A stretch of 64,000 nt of DNA from Epilithonimonas hominis (lineage in GTDB: Bacteria > Bacteroidota > Bacteroidia > Flavobacteriales > Weeksellaceae): positions 1 through 64,000 of the forward strand of contig NZ_RJTU01000047.1 of assembly GCF_003730015.1 (NCBI RefSeq). The letters run 5' to 3'. Each line of letters begins with the position of its first letter. Position 1 is the stretch's first letter. Made by a program: the position numbers and the translations under genes. Shown one piece after another: positions 24,772 through 33,816 of the stretch. Under the pieces are notes generated by a model. That model made no database searches, had not been told where the DNA came from, and saw only the letters and a program-made list of their open reading frames with translations.

Positions 24772-24793
24772 GCTGGAGGTTATATCTTCCAGC
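24772..24793 (+). terminator. terminator after efp
   Basis: Stem GCTGGA / TCCAGC followed by TTTTTCTTTTTT; it separates efp from the second lpxD-like gene. Confidence 0.7.
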
Positions 24794-24833
24794 TTTTTCT
24801 TTTTTAATAATAAATTTAAAATCATTTATCAAA

Positions 24834-25736
24834 ATGACTTTTAATCAACCTCAGACTTTAAAAACTATTGCCGAAATTATCGGTGCAAAATACATTGGAG
24901 ACGAGAGTTTTCCAGTATTGGGAAGCAATGAAATCCATATGGTTAGGCCAGGTGATATTGTTTTTGTTAATCATCCAAAATATTATGACAAAGCACTCAA
25001 ATCTGCGGCAACGGTTATTTTAATCGACAAAGAAGTAGACTGTCCCGCCGGAAAAGCACTCTTAGTTTCGGATGACCCTTTTCGGGATTTCAATAGAATC
25101 AATACCCATTTTACAAGGATTTCTAATTTCAAAGAAGAACTTCACGATTTGGAAGTAGGTGACGGAACATTTATTCATCCATCTGTAGTTATTGGGAATG
25201 ATGTGAAAATAGGAAAAAACGCACACATTTTTCCAAATGTTGTGCTGGGAGATAGAACGGTAATTGGTGATAACGTTGTGATTCAGGCTAATACAGTTAT
25301 TGGAGGCGATGCTTTTTATTATAGAAAGCTGAACGGCAACTTCGATAGAATGATTTCTGTAGGAAACGTTGTTATAGAAAATAATGTGGAAATTGGCAAT
25401 TGCTGCACGATTGACCGTGGTGTAACGGCTTCTACAACTATCGGGGAAGGCAGTATTCTTGACAATCAAATCCAGATAGGTCACGACACAGTGGTTGGAA
25501 AAAGATGTCTGATAGCCTCGCAGACGGGAATTGCGGGATGCTGTATTATCGAAGATGAAGTGACAATTTGGGGTCAAGTAGGAATGGCCTCGGGTGTAAG
25601 AGTTGAAAAAGGAACTGTTCTTCTTGCCAAAGCAGGTGTAAACAGAAATCTTAAAAAAGGAACTTATTTCGGTCCAATAGCAGAAGAATTTCGTGAGTAT
25701 CTCAGAAAAGAAGTCAAACTCAAAAATCTGAAGTAA
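24834..25736 (+). CDS. second, divergent LpxD-type N-acyltransferase
   Basis: LpxD homologue of 300 residues, about 40 shorter than the lpxD product at 20842. It keeps the N-terminal uridine-binding-like domain (TLKTIAEIIGAKYIGD, RPGDIVFVNHPKYY), the hexapeptide beta-helix, and a His in the catalytic context (IQIGHDTVVG). It differs where LpxD has GGDGFGF (here GGDAFYYRKL) and in the C-terminal tail, which reads GPIAEEFREYLRKEVKLK instead of the usual NYGDYRR type. It may use another acyl chain or nucleotide sugar. The position between efp and sucD looks ancestral, not a recent tandem duplication. Confidence 0.8.
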   Translation: MTFNQPQTLKTIAEIIGAKYIGDESFPVLGSNEIHMVRPGDIVFVNHPKYYDKALKSAATVILIDKEVDCPAGKALLVSDDPFRDFNRINTHFTRISNFKEELHDLEVGDGTFIHPSVVIGNDVKIGKNAHIFPNVVLGDRTVIGDNVVIQANTVIGGDAFYYRKLNGNFDRMISVGNVVIENNVEIGNCCTIDRGVTASTTIGEGSILDNQIQIGHDTVVGKRCLIASQTGIAGCCIIEDEVTIWGQVGMASGVRVEKGTVLLAKAGVNRNLKKGTYFGPIAEEFREYLRKEVKLKNLK

Positions 25737-25795
25737 ATCATATTTAATTAATTCAAAAAATCTTCAATAGCAAGAAAGTTTTGAATTATTATCGT

Positions 25796-25803
25796 TATTT
25801 TTG
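25796..25803 (+). promoter_or_regulatory. -7 box TATTTTTG of sucD
   Basis: TATTTTTG 42 bases before the sucD ATG. Confidence 0.45.
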
Positions 25804-25845
25804 CGAATAACAAAACTTTGTAAAATCAATAAATTATAATAAAAA

Positions 25846-26718
25846 ATGTCAGTATTAGTAAACAAAGATTCTAAGGTTATCGTACAAGGATTTACAGGTA
25901 ACGAAGGTACTTTTCATGCAGGCCAGATGATCGATTACGGAACCAACGTTGTCGGAGGAGTAACCCCTGGAAAGGGTGGGACAGAGCATCTTGGTAAGCC
26001 TGTTTTCAATTCTGTTGCTGAAGCTGTAGAAAAAGCTGGAGCAAACGTGAGCATTATCTTTGTACCGCCTGCCTTTGCTGCAGATGCTGTGATGGAAGCC
26101 GCTGAAGCCGGAATCAAAGTGATTGTATGTATTACGGAAGGAATTCCTGTTGCTGATATGGTGAAAGTAAAAGATTATATCCAAGATAGAGATGTTCGTT
26201 TGATCGGTCCAAACTGTCCTGGTATCATCACTTCGGATGAAGCAAAAATCGGAATTATGCCAGGTTTTGTCTTCAAAAAAGGAAAAGTAGGTATCGTTTC
26301 AAAATCCGGAACACTTACGTATGAAGCAGCTGATCAAGTTGTAAAAGCTGGATATGGCGTTTCTACGGCTATCGGAATTGGTGGTGATCCAATCATCGGA
26401 ACTACAACAAAAGAAGCTTTAGAACTGTTTATTAACGATCCTGAAACTGAAGCTGTGGTAATGATTGGAGAGATTGGCGGATCTTTAGAAGCAGAAGCTG
26501 CTAGATGGTATAAAGCAAGTGGTTCTACGAAACCTGTTGTAGGTTTCATCGCAGGACAAACTGCGCCTAAAGGTAGAACTATGGGACACGCTGGAGCTAT
26601 CGTAGGTGGTGCAGATGATACTGCTCAGGCTAAAATGGCAATTATGAAAGAAAACGGAATTCACGTAGTAGATTCTCCTGCTGAAATTGGGAAAACTGTA
26701 GCAGCTGTTTTATCATAA
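25846..26718 (+). CDS. sucD: succinyl-CoA ligase, alpha subunit
   Basis: TCA-cycle enzyme subunit that binds CoA and carries the phosphohistidine intermediate when succinyl-CoA is converted to succinate with ATP or GTP formation. The 290-residue chain has the CoA-binding Rossmann part ([20 protein letters not shown]), [20 protein letters not shown], and the active His248 in [10 protein letters not shown]. The beta-subunit gene sucC is not adjacent, a separation common in Bacteroidetes. Monocistronic: own promoter and a strong terminator at 26744. Confidence 0.95.
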   Translation: MSVLVNKDSKVIVQGFTGNEGTFHAGQMIDYGTNVVGGVTPGKGGTEHLGKPVFNSVAEAVEKAGANVSIIFVPPAFAADAVMEAAEAGIKVIVCITEGIPVADMVKVKDYIQDRDVRLIGPNCPGIITSDEAKIGIMPGFVFKKGKVGIVSKSGTLTYEAADQVVKAGYGVSTAIGIGGDPIIGTTTKEALELFINDPETEAVVMIGEIGGSLEAEAARWYKASGSTKPVVGFIAGQTAPKGRTMGHAGAIVGGADDTAQAKMAIMKENGIHVVDSPAEIGKTVAAVLS

Positions 26719-26743
26719 AGCAATTTCATAAATAATATATTTT

Positions 26744-26766
26744 GAGAAGCTCCAGCAGAGCTTCTC
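26744..26766 (+). terminator. terminator after sucD
   Basis: Perfect 9-bp stem GAGAAGCTC / GAGCTTCTC with a CAGCA loop, then a T run. Confidence 0.85.
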
Positions 26767-26778
26767 ATTTTTTTTGTC

Positions 26779-26786
26779 TAAATTTG
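26779..26786 (+). promoter_or_regulatory. candidate -7 box TAAATTTG of the barrel protein gene
   Basis: TAAATTTG 25 bases before the ATG at 26812. Confidence 0.4.
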
Positions 26787-26811
26787 AGCCAGAAATTTAT
26801 AAAACACGAAT

Positions 26812-27471
26812 ATGAAAAAAATCCTTTTCGGTTCTCTATTTTTAATGTCATTTTTTTCGAAGGCACAAATAGATTTCAGGTCAACCGAATTTGGTCTTGT
26901 GGCTGGAGGTACATATTCCAGAGTTAAAAATGCCCATAACCCATCAGGTCCTAGATTTTCTATTTTAGGGGGTATTACAGCACAAGTGCCTATTGGTGTT
27001 GCCGAGCAGTTTTACATTCAGGCAGAGGCTCTGTATTTTGGTGCAGGAGAAGGAGGCGATAAAACTTATGAAAAAGCCAAAGGTTGGGATCATGCCGTTT
27101 ACGCTACTAATTATCTAAGTGTTCCCATCAATTTTAAAGCCTATTTTTCCGAAGCAGAATCTGAATTTTTTGGCTTGATTGGCCCGAGATTCAATTTTCT
27201 TATTGATCAGAAGGTGAAAAACCCTGCAAAAGTTTCCTACCGAGAAGAAACCTTTGGTAAAGCCAATTCTTTCAATTTTGGACTAGGTGCAGGAATTGGT
27301 TTTAGTTATAAGAGACAATTAGAAATGGCGTTGAAATACGATATAGGTCTGTCGGATGCTTTCCCCGATCTAAAGAATTCACCTGAGGAAATTGCAACTT
27401 TAGATGCAAATGTCGCAAAGAAAAAAACAGAACAAGTGATAAGTCTTGGAGTGACATATTTCTTTAAATAA
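26812..27471 (+). CDS. outer-membrane beta-barrel protein, PorT/OmpW-like size
   Basis: Predicted small outer-membrane barrel of 219 residues. A signal peptide ends near SKAQ (residue 19). The rest alternates polar and hydrophobic residues in strands typical of an 8-strand barrel, for example FGLVAGGTYSRV, AEQFYIQAEALYFG, NSFNFGLGAGIGFSY and LEMALKYDIGLSDA. It ends in VISLGVTYFFK with a terminal aromatic residue close to the end, as expected for BAM insertion. It resembles the porin-family/PorT-like proteins common in Flavobacteriia but I cannot name a specific orthologue. Convergent with recA; they share a bidirectional terminator. Confidence 0.7.
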   Translation: MKKILFGSLFLMSFFSKAQIDFRSTEFGLVAGGTYSRVKNAHNPSGPRFSILGGITAQVPIGVAEQFYIQAEALYFGAGEGGDKTYEKAKGWDHAVYATNYLSVPINFKAYFSEAESEFFGLIGPRFNFLIDQKVKNPAKVSYREETFGKANSFNFGLGAGIGFSYKRQLEMALKYDIGLSDAFPDLKNSPEEIATLDANVAKKKTEQVISLGVTYFFK

Positions 27472-27475
27472 TATA

Positions 27476-27501
27476 AAAGGCTGTGAATTTTCACAGCCTT
27501 T
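27476..27501. terminator. bidirectional terminator between the barrel gene and recA
   Basis: Perfect 11-bp stem AAAGGCTGTGA / TCACAGCCTTT with A and T tracts on the two sides, so it can serve both converging genes. Confidence 0.85.
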
Positions 27502-27504
27502 GTT

Positions 27505-28506
27505 TTATTTTTGTTTGATCAGTTCTTTGATTTTATTTTCGATGTCTTCGGATAGTTCAGGATTGTCTTTCAAAACATCTTTTACAGCGTCTCTTCCTTG
27601 CCCTAATTTGGTATCATCATAGCTGAACCAAGATCCGCTTTTTTTGACAACTCCAAGATCTACGGCCGTATCTAGAATCTCACCAACTTTAGAAACACCT
27701 TCACCGTACATTATATCAAACTCAGCTTGTTTAAAAGGAGGAGCAACTTTGTTTTTAACAATCTTAACCTTCACTCTACTACCAATAGCTTCATCACCAT
27801 TTTTAATTGGAGCACTTGCTTTTCTGATATCGATTCTTACCGATGCATAAAATTTAAGCGCATTACCGCCCGTCGTAGTTTCCGGATTTCCAAACATTAC
27901 ACCAATTTTTTCACGAAGCTGATTGATGAATATGACAGTACATTTTGTTCTGTTAATGGTTGCTGTTAATTTTCTCAATGCCTGAGACATCAATCTTGCA
28001 TGAAGTCCCATCTTAGAGTCACCCATTTCACCTTCTATTTCCGCTTTTGGTGTCAGTGCGGCAACGGAGTCAATTACTACAATGTCAATAGCTCCAGAAC
28101 GGATCAGATTGTCTGCAATTTCTAAGGCTTGCTCACCATTATCAGGCTGGGAAATAATTAGATTTTCCAGATCAATTCCCAACTTTGCTGCATAATTTCT
28201 ATCAAAAGCGTGCTCAGCATCTATAAAAGCAGCGATTCCGCCAGCTTTTTGAGCCTCTGCAATAGCGTGAAGCGTTAATGTTGTTTTACCAGAAGATTCA
28301 GGTCCGTAAATCTCAATAATTCTACCTCTTGGATATCCGCCAACACCTAAAGCAAGATCAATTCCTAATGATCCGGAAGGAATAACTTCTATTGTAGTGT
28401 CTACAGAATCTTCACCCAAAGTCATCACGGTGCCTTTTCCATAGGTTTTATCTAGTTTTTCTAGCACTAGCTGGAGTGCTTTTTTCTTATCGTCAGTACT
28501 GCTCAT
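27505..28506 (-). CDS. recA: recombinase A
   Basis: DNA strand-exchange protein for homologous recombination and the SOS signal. The 333-residue chain has Walker [10 protein letters not shown] at 68-76, [42 protein letters not shown] (L2 region) and the usual acidic C-terminal part. No recX or lexA lies beside it and no LexA-type box was recognised in its promoter. Transcribed alone from a TATTTTTG box at 28526. Confidence 0.97.
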   Translation of the reverse strand: MSSTDDKKKALQLVLEKLDKTYGKGTVMTLGEDSVDTTIEVIPSGSLGIDLALGVGGYPRGRIIEIYGPESSGKTTLTLHAIAEAQKAGGIAAFIDAEHAFDRNYAAKLGIDLENLIISQPDNGEQALEIADNLIRSGAIDIVVIDSVAALTPKAEIEGEMGDSKMGLHARLMSQALRKLTATINRTKCTVIFINQLREKIGVMFGNPETTTGGNALKFYASVRIDIRKASAPIKNGDEAIGSRVKVKIVKNKVAPPFKQAEFDIMYGEGVSKVGEILDTAVDLGVVKKSGSWFSYDDTKLGQGRDAVKDVLKDNPELSEDIENKIKELIKQK

Positions 28507-28525
28507 TATAATAATAAATTATTCT

Positions 28526-28533
28526 CAAAAATA
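28526..28533 (-). promoter_or_regulatory. -7 box TATTTTTG of recA
   Basis: On the minus strand TATTTTTG precedes the recA ATG by 19 bases. Confidence 0.5.
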
Positions 28534-28623
28534 ATCATTTTAATTCTTAATTGCTAATTTTTTGTTCTAAGAGAAAGTTAAAAAACTTATTTTTTACTTA
28601 AATATCATTCCATAAAAATAAAA

Positions 28624-28650
28624 AAATCCGAAGTTTTATGCTTCGGATTT
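28624..28650 (-). terminator. terminator after pyk
   Basis: Perfect 10-bp stem AAATCCGAAG / CTTCGGATTT with a T tract on the minus strand, downstream of pyk. Confidence 0.85.
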
Positions 28651-28672
28651 TTTAAATATTGATTGAATATTA

Positions 28673-30118
28673 TTAAATCGTAGATAATCTCAATGTATTG
28701 GTTTTGCCTCCATTATGAACTGGCATTGCATTCAGATTCACCACAAAATCACCTTGTTCCACAATGCCGTAATTATGCGTCAGCATATTCACCTGAATTA
28801 CTGTTTCATCAGTAGATTTCTGCATATCGTAATAAAATGCTCTAACTCCCCAAAGCAGATTCAGCATAGTAATAACACGTTTATTAGAACTGAAAACGAT
28901 GATGTGAGAAGATGGTCTGTGTGCTGAGATCTGAAATGCTGTATAGCCAGAAGCCGTAAGCGTTACAATAGCTTCTGCTCCAGTAGATCTTGCAATATCA
29001 ACCGCTGAACGGCACACTTTATCAGTAATAAATCTCTCGTCTACACAGTTTATTTTTTCTTCTATAACGTGATTTAGTTTTGAATATAAAGCTGTTTTTT
29101 CAATATTCTTAACAATTTTAGCCATATTTCTAACCACGTCTACAGGATATTTTCCTACAGATGTTTCTCCGGAAAGCATCACCGCATCTGCACCATCTAA
29201 AACTGAGTTTGCAACGTCATTTACTTCCGCTCTTGTAGGTGTCAAGCTATTAATCATCGTTTCCATCATCTGTGTGGCGATGATAACAGGTTTTGCATAA
29301 AGTCTTGCTTTGTTAACAAGATTTTTTTGAATTACAGGGACCTGCTCCATAGGAACTTCAACACCTAGATCTCCTCTTGCAACCATCAAGCAATCACACT
29401 CCATCAAAATTTCATCGATGTTTTTAACACCTTCTGGCTTTTCGATTTTAGCAATGATTGGTGTTTTTGTTTTATTGGTTGGATGTTTTGCCATCAATTC
29501 TTTCAAATCGATAATATCTTGTGCGTGACGCACGAATGATAAAGCGATCCAATCTAGCTCAAGGTCCAACATAAAGTTAGCATCCTCGATATCTTTTTCT
29601 GTCAAAGCAGGAAGAGAAACATTGGTGTTAGGAAGATTAACACCTTTTTTAGAACTCAATGGTCCACCTTGTATTGTTTTAGCTCTTACTGTATCTAAAT
29701 TATTAGTTTCAATAACTTCAAGAACCAATTTTCCGTCATCAATCAAGATTCTTTCACCAACTTTTACATCTTGAGGGAACTTCTCGTAAGTCATATAAAC
29801 TTTAGTCGCATCGCCTTCCATTTTTTCGTTTGTGAAAGTAAGAACGTCTCCCGGGTTAAGGAAAGAACCTTCTTTCACCACACCAACTCTTAATTTTGGA
29901 CCTTGTAAATCTCCCAAAATAGAGACGGAGTAACCATATTCTTTATTGATTTCACGAATTATCTCAACATTTCTTTTCACCAATTCGTAATCGGCGTGAG
30001 AAAAATTAATTCTAAACACATCAACACCAGCTTGTATCATCTGTATCATCGTCTCCTTGCTAGAAGTAGCAGGGCCTAGTGTTGCAATTATTTTTGTTTT
30101 TTTTAGGTTCTTATTCAT
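28673..30118 (-). CDS. pyk: pyruvate kinase
   Basis: Last step of glycolysis: phosphoenolpyruvate plus ADP to pyruvate plus ATP. The 481-residue chain has the N-terminal TKIIATLGPATSS, the active-site IAKIEKPEGVKNIDEIL with the catalytic Lys, VARGDLGVEVP, and MLSGETSVGKYPVDVV, followed by the C-terminal regulatory domain (AEAIVTLTASGYTAFQISAHRP in two strands). Its start overlaps the end of the upstream IPExxxVDY gene by 8 bases, so it is the last gene of the acpP-fabF-rnc cluster. Confidence 0.96.
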   Translation of the reverse strand: MNKNLKKTKIIATLGPATSSKETMIQMIQAGVDVFRINFSHADYELVKRNVEIIREINKEYGYSVSILGDLQGPKLRVGVVKEGSFLNPGDVLTFTNEKMEGDATKVYMTYEKFPQDVKVGERILIDDGKLVLEVIETNNLDTVRAKTIQGGPLSSKKGVNLPNTNVSLPALTEKDIEDANFMLDLELDWIALSFVRHAQDIIDLKELMAKHPTNKTKTPIIAKIEKPEGVKNIDEILMECDCLMVARGDLGVEVPMEQVPVIQKNLVNKARLYAKPVIIATQMMETMINSLTPTRAEVNDVANSVLDGADAVMLSGETSVGKYPVDVVRNMAKIVKNIEKTALYSKLNHVIEEKINCVDERFITDKVCRSAVDIARSTGAEAIVTLTASGYTAFQISAHRPSSHIIVFSSNKRVITMLNLLWGVRAFYYDMQKSTDETVIQVNMLTHNYGIVEQGDFVVNLNAMPVHNGGKTNTLRLSTI

Positions 30119-30584
30119 AATATTGAATTAATTGATAAAGTTCTTCATCAGAACTTAATAAGTATTCCTGAATTTGAAATACAAGATTTTCAGGGAGCAA
30201 AATTAATGAAAAATCCGTAAACATATCAGAATTAGTTAAAATGTAGTCGGCATCCTGATGCAGATTTAGTAAAAATTTAATATTCGATTCATCTAAAAAA
30301 AGCTGGTTTTGTGCTTTTTTTTGCTCAGAACGAATCGACTTGTTAGATATAAAGCTATAACAGTTCTTGGAAAACTTATCATAGGCCTGATATCTTGAAA
30401 AAAAATGGTCAAAATATTCTCCGCTGATTACGATGTCATCAATCCTTTTAAAATTAAAATCATTGATCTTGTTCAGGAGAAAAAAAAATTCGTGCTCAGG
30501 AATTGATTTTATAAGTCTTATCAATCCTATATTGATCTCAGAAAGATCTTCTTCTAGCTTAAGAAATTGTTTTTTGATTTTCAA
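30111..30584 (-). CDS. IPExxxVDY family protein, function unknown
   Basis: Protein of 157 residues with no signal peptide or transmembrane segment. It fits the small flavobacterial IPExxxVDY family by size, by gene position between rnc and pyk, and by the LHQDADYILTNSD segment (about residues 113-125), which corresponds to a degenerate form of the name-giving motif; the rest of the motif is not conserved. Mostly charged and aromatic residues, ending DEELYQLIQYYE. It overlaps rnc by 26 bases upstream and pyk by 8 bases downstream. The overlaps suggest obligatory co-expression; the molecular role is unknown. Confidence 0.65.
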   Translation of the reverse strand: MKIKKQFLKLEEDLSEINIGLIRLIKSIPEHEFFFLLNKINDFNFKRIDDIVISGEYFDHFFSRYQAYDKFSKNCYSFISNKSIRSEQKKAQNQLFLDESNIKFLLNLHQDADYILTNSDMFTDFSLILLPENLVFQIQEYLLSSDEELYQLIQYYE

Positions 30585-31329
30585 TAATATTTTCTTTTTT
30601 ACTCAGGACATAAAACGCCCTTTTAGCAGCTTTCTCTTCAGCTTTCTTTTTAGAAGCTTCTAGAGCATTAGATATTTTTTCATTTTGTAACCAAACGTGG
30701 CATCGAAATAAGATCGTTTTATTCGGCTGAATTTCTTCGCAGGTTTCGTATCTAATAGAAACTTTCTTTTTTTGACTCCATTCTAGTAAGAGGCCTTTAT
30801 AACTGATAATCTTGTTTTCCAGCTTGTTAATTGTGGAAGGAGTTAATATCCTGTCCAGAACTATCTTTTTGCAGAATTCATAATCTATATCAAGGTAAAT
30901 GGCTCCAATAAGCGCTTCTAGGAGGTTACCGGAAATGTTTTCACTCAGAATGATCTGGGATGTATCAACCTGTAAAAGGCTGCTGAGTTTTAGGTCTTCA
31001 CCTAGCTTATTTAGGTTTTTCCGATTGACAATCTTGGATTTCATCTGCGTGAGAAACCCCTCGTTTTCATTCGGGTAAGTCTGAAAAAGATGGCAAGAAA
31101 TAATGGTACCTAAAACAGAATCCCCTAAAAACTCAAGACGTTCGTAATTTTTTTTATTCGTACTTTTTGTAGAGGATTTCAGTGAGAAAGCCTCCTTAAA
31201 GATTTCCAGATTATGGATGTTATAGCCCACAATATGAGAAATATTTTTGCGAAAAAGAAGATCTTTTTCCGAAAGTTTTTGTGTTCTGTTTTTAGGAAGA
31301 AATTTGAAAAAATAATTTTTCAACTCCAT
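30559..31329 (-). CDS. rnc: ribonuclease III
   Basis: Double-strand-specific endoribonuclease for rRNA and mRNA processing. The 256-residue chain has the signature NYERLEFLGDSVLG with catalytic acids, and SGNLLEALIGAIYLD with the second acidic pair. The C-terminal double-stranded RNA-binding domain starts near residue 175 (SYKGLLLEWSQKKKVSIRYE) and ends NALEASKKKAEEKAAKRAFYVL. The N-terminus has about 25 additional basic residues before the first catalytic helix. It lies 12 bases after fabF and overlaps the next gene. Confidence 0.93.
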   Translation of the reverse strand: MELKNYFFKFLPKNRTQKLSEKDLLFRKNISHIVGYNIHNLEIFKEAFSLKSSTKSTNKKNYERLEFLGDSVLGTIISCHLFQTYPNENEGFLTQMKSKIVNRKNLNKLGEDLKLSSLLQVDTSQIILSENISGNLLEALIGAIYLDIDYEFCKKIVLDRILTPSTINKLENKIISYKGLLLEWSQKKKVSIRYETCEEIQPNKTILFRCHVWLQNEKISNALEASKKKAEEKAAKRAFYVLSKKENIIENQKTIS

Positions 31330-31341
31330 AAAAACCTCAAA

Positions 31342-32589
31342 TTATATTTTTTTGAAAAGAACGCACGCATTGTGGCCTCCAAAACCGAAAGTATTACTCA
31401 TCGCAATGTCAACATTTTTTTCTACCGCATTGTTAAAGGTAAAGTTGAGTCTGCTGTCAATGTTTTCATCGTCAGTAAAATGGTTGATGGTTGGCGGAAC
31501 AATTCCGTGTATAATAGTGTGCAATGCAGCAATAGCCTCAATAACTCCGGCCGCTCCGAGAAGATGTCCTGTCATTGATTTTGTAGAATTAATCTGAATA
31601 TCAAAAGCGTGCTCTCCGAATAATCTTGCAATAGCATTGGATTCTGCAATGTCTCCTAAAGGAGTAGAAGTACCATGCATATTGATATGGTCTACTTCGT
31701 CAGCAGTTACACCTGCATCTTCCAAACAGTTTTTCATTACCAGATAAGCGCCAAGACCTTCAGGGTGGGGTGCTGTCATGTGATGTGCATCTGCACTCAT
31801 GCCGCCGCCAGCTAATTCTGCATAAATTGTTGCTCCTCGTTTTTTTGCATGTTCATATTCTTCAAGTATGATACATCCAGCACCTTCACCTAGGACAAAA
31901 CCATCTCTGTCTTTATCAAAAGGTCGCGAAGCTGTTTTCGGATCATCATTTCTTGTAGAAAGTGCGTGCATTGCATTGAATCCTCCCATTCCGCTAGCTG
32001 TAACAGCTGCTTCGGAACCACCGCAGACGATAACGTCTGCTTTGCCAAGATTAATAAGCATTTTTGCATCTATCAAAGCGTTTGCAGATGATGCACAAGC
32101 AGAAACCGTGGTGTAGTTTGGTCCGTGGAATCCATACTCTATCGAGATGTTGCCGGGCGTGATATCTGCAATCATTTTGGGAATAAAGAAAGGATTAAAC
32201 CTTGGGATATTATTGGAAGCTGCCCAGCCAAGAACTTCCGTTTCGAAAGTTTCCAGTCCGCCGATTCCTGATCCCCAGATTACTCCAACACGATCCTTAT
32301 TCACTTCATCTTCAATAAGTCTGCTGTGCGCAATGGCTTCTCTTGCGGCAATTTGGCCGAATTGAGAATTTCTGTCCATTTTCTTTGCTTCTTTTTTATC
32401 GAAATAATTAAGCGCATTGAAATTTTTTACCTCGCAGGCAAACTTAGTTTTAAAATTAGTGGAATCAAAAAGAGTAATAGGAGCAGCGCCGCTCTCTCCT
32501 TTGATAAGGTTTTCCCAGTATTCTTTAGCATTATTTCCGATGGGTGTAATAGCGCCGAAGCCGGTTACAACTACTCTTTTTAATTCCAT
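31342..32589 (-). CDS. fabF: beta-ketoacyl-ACP synthase II
   Basis: Condensing enzyme of fatty acid elongation that uses malonyl-ACP. The 415-residue chain has the thiolase fold with the active Cys165 in VSACASSANALIDA, the His in NMHGTSTPLGD, and the second His in STKSMTGHLLGAAG. The final FGFGGHNACVLFKKI is the usual C-terminus. It lies 25 bases downstream of acpP, its carrier protein, and 12 bases upstream of rnc; the acpP-fabF pair is the normal arrangement. Confidence 0.97.
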   Translation of the reverse strand: MELKRVVVTGFGAITPIGNNAKEYWENLIKGESGAAPITLFDSTNFKTKFACEVKNFNALNYFDKKEAKKMDRNSQFGQIAAREAIAHSRLIEDEVNKDRVGVIWGSGIGGLETFETEVLGWAASNNIPRFNPFFIPKMIADITPGNISIEYGFHGPNYTTVSACASSANALIDAKMLINLGKADVIVCGGSEAAVTASGMGGFNAMHALSTRNDDPKTASRPFDKDRDGFVLGEGAGCIILEEYEHAKKRGATIYAELAGGGMSADAHHMTAPHPEGLGAYLVMKNCLEDAGVTADEVDHINMHGTSTPLGDIAESNAIARLFGEHAFDIQINSTKSMTGHLLGAAGVIEAIAALHTIIHGIVPPTINHFTDDENIDSRLNFTFNNAVEKNVDIAMSNTFGFGGHNACVLFKKI

Positions 32590-32614
32590 AAATTTTTTTG
32601 GTATAGATAAAATA

Positions 32615-32854
32615 TTATTTATTTACAACTTCTTCGATGTAAGCAATAGCGTGACCTACAGTTGTAATTTTTTCTGCTTGATCATCAGGAATCTGAATGT
32701 TGAATTCTTTTTCGAATTCCATGATTAGTTCTACAGTATCCAATGAATCAGCTCCTAAATCATTAGTGAAGCTAGCTTCTGGAGTTACTTCTGTTTCTTC
32801 AACGTCAAGCTTATCAGCGATGATAGCTTTTACTCTTGATGCAATGTCTGACAT
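32615..32854 (-). CDS. acpP: acyl carrier protein
   Basis: Acidic carrier of 79 residues that holds growing acyl chains on a 4-phosphopantetheine arm. The attachment Ser37 lies in [17 protein letters not shown]. The protein begins [16 protein letters not shown] and ends [12 protein letters not shown], typical of AcpP. It is the first gene of the fabF-rnc-IPExxxVDY-pyk unit, read from a TATATTTG box at 32887, and also serves the lipid A acyltransferases encoded elsewhere in the window. Confidence 0.97.
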   Translation of the reverse strand: MSDIASRVKAIIADKLDVEETEVTPEASFTNDLGADSLDTVELIMEFEKEFNIQIPDDQAEKITTVGHAIAYIEEVVNK

Positions 32855-32886
32855 AATATTTATTTTTAATTAATGTTAATTTGGTG

Positions 32887-32894
32887 CAAATATA
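32887..32894 (-). promoter_or_regulatory. -7 box TATATTTG of acpP operon
   Basis: On the minus strand TATATTTG lies 32 bases before the acpP ATG. Divergent from the folE promoter about 110 bases away. Confidence 0.45.
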
Positions 32895-33005
32895 TAAAAA
32901 TTCAAATCATTTCAATTTTTTTTTAGTTTTTTAGCCGTTGTGGGATTCTATCTTTTTTATAATCAAATCTTTAAAATTACAATAGTTATGGTCTGAAAAT
33001 TTCCT

Positions 33006-33013
33006 TATTTTTG
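33006..33013 (+). promoter_or_regulatory. -7 box TATTTTTG of folE
   Basis: TATTTTTG 20 bases before the folE ATG. Confidence 0.5.
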
Positions 33014-33033
33014 CGTCTTATTACGAAAATATT

Positions 33034-33699
33034 ATGGAACAATTTCCGGATAATGATGACGATGTTTTCACTGGTAAGGAACATACACCTCTGAGAAATG
33101 ATGCTTTTGAGCTTGATCCCGATAAAAAGATTAGGAAAATTGAAGGGCTTTTTGCCGAAATAATGCATACCTTAGGACTTGATATGACGGACGACTCTTT
33201 AAAGGACTCGCCAAAAAGAGTGGCCAAGATGTATGTCAATGAAATTTTTGGCGGTTTGCTACCTGAAAATAAACCAGCAATTTCCACTTTTAAAAATCAG
33301 TACAAGTACAGACAGATGCTGGTGGAAAAAGATATTACGGTTTATTCTTTCTGTGAACATCACTTTTTGCCTATCATAGGAAAAGCGCACGTTGCTTATA
33401 TTTCCAATGGTGAGGTAATAGGTCTGTCTAAGATCAACAGAATTGTAGATTATTATGCCAAACGTCCGCAGGTACAGGAAAGACTGACAATGCAGATAGT
33501 GGATGCGTTGAAGGATGCTTTGGGTACTAATAATGTAGCTTGTATCATCGATGCAAAACATCTTTGTGTGAATTGCAGAGGAATAAAAGATACGGCAAGT
33601 TCTACGATTACAGCAGAACTAAGCGGGATTTTCAGAACGAATCCAATTACAAGACAAGAGTTTCTGCATTATGTAGGAAGTCACGCAAAATTTGATTAA
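33034..33699 (+). CDS. folE: GTP cyclohydrolase I
   Basis: First step of tetrahydrofolate (and pterin) synthesis: GTP to 7,8-dihydroneopterin triphosphate. The 221-residue chain shows the zinc ligands Cys107 and His110 in FCEHHFLPI and Cys178 in KHLCVNCRGI. GLSKINRIVDYYAKRPQVQERL is the conserved central segment. An acidic N-terminal tail of about 30 residues (DNDDD...DPDKK) precedes the domain. Transcribed alone, divergently from acpP. The weak ACAACAA / TTGTTGT repeat at 33741-33758 may end the transcript. Confidence 0.95.
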   Translation: MEQFPDNDDDVFTGKEHTPLRNDAFELDPDKKIRKIEGLFAEIMHTLGLDMTDDSLKDSPKRVAKMYVNEIFGGLLPENKPAISTFKNQYKYRQMLVEKDITVYSFCEHHFLPIIGKAHVAYISNGEVIGLSKINRIVDYYAKRPQVQERLTMQIVDALKDALGTNNVACIIDAKHLCVNCRGIKDTASSTITAELSGIFRTNPITRQEFLHYVGSHAKFD

Positions 33700-33816
33700 T
33701 AATGATAAAATTTAAAAAAGAATTGAACAAAATCTTTATTACAACAATTATTTGTTGTTGATTTTTGTGTTAATATTTTAATCATTAATCAACTATCATT
33801 CATCATTTACAAAAAG

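Noticed and set aside
24834-25736. Second LpxD-like gene as LpxA or a sugar O-acetyltransferase
   Set aside because: It has the LpxD-type N-terminal domain and the IQIGHD catalytic context, which LpxA and simple hexapeptide acetyltransferases lack.
33741-33758. folE terminator ACAACAA / TTGTTGT
   Set aside because: Stem is only 7 A-T-rich pairs and no T tract follows directly; too weak to list as a feature.
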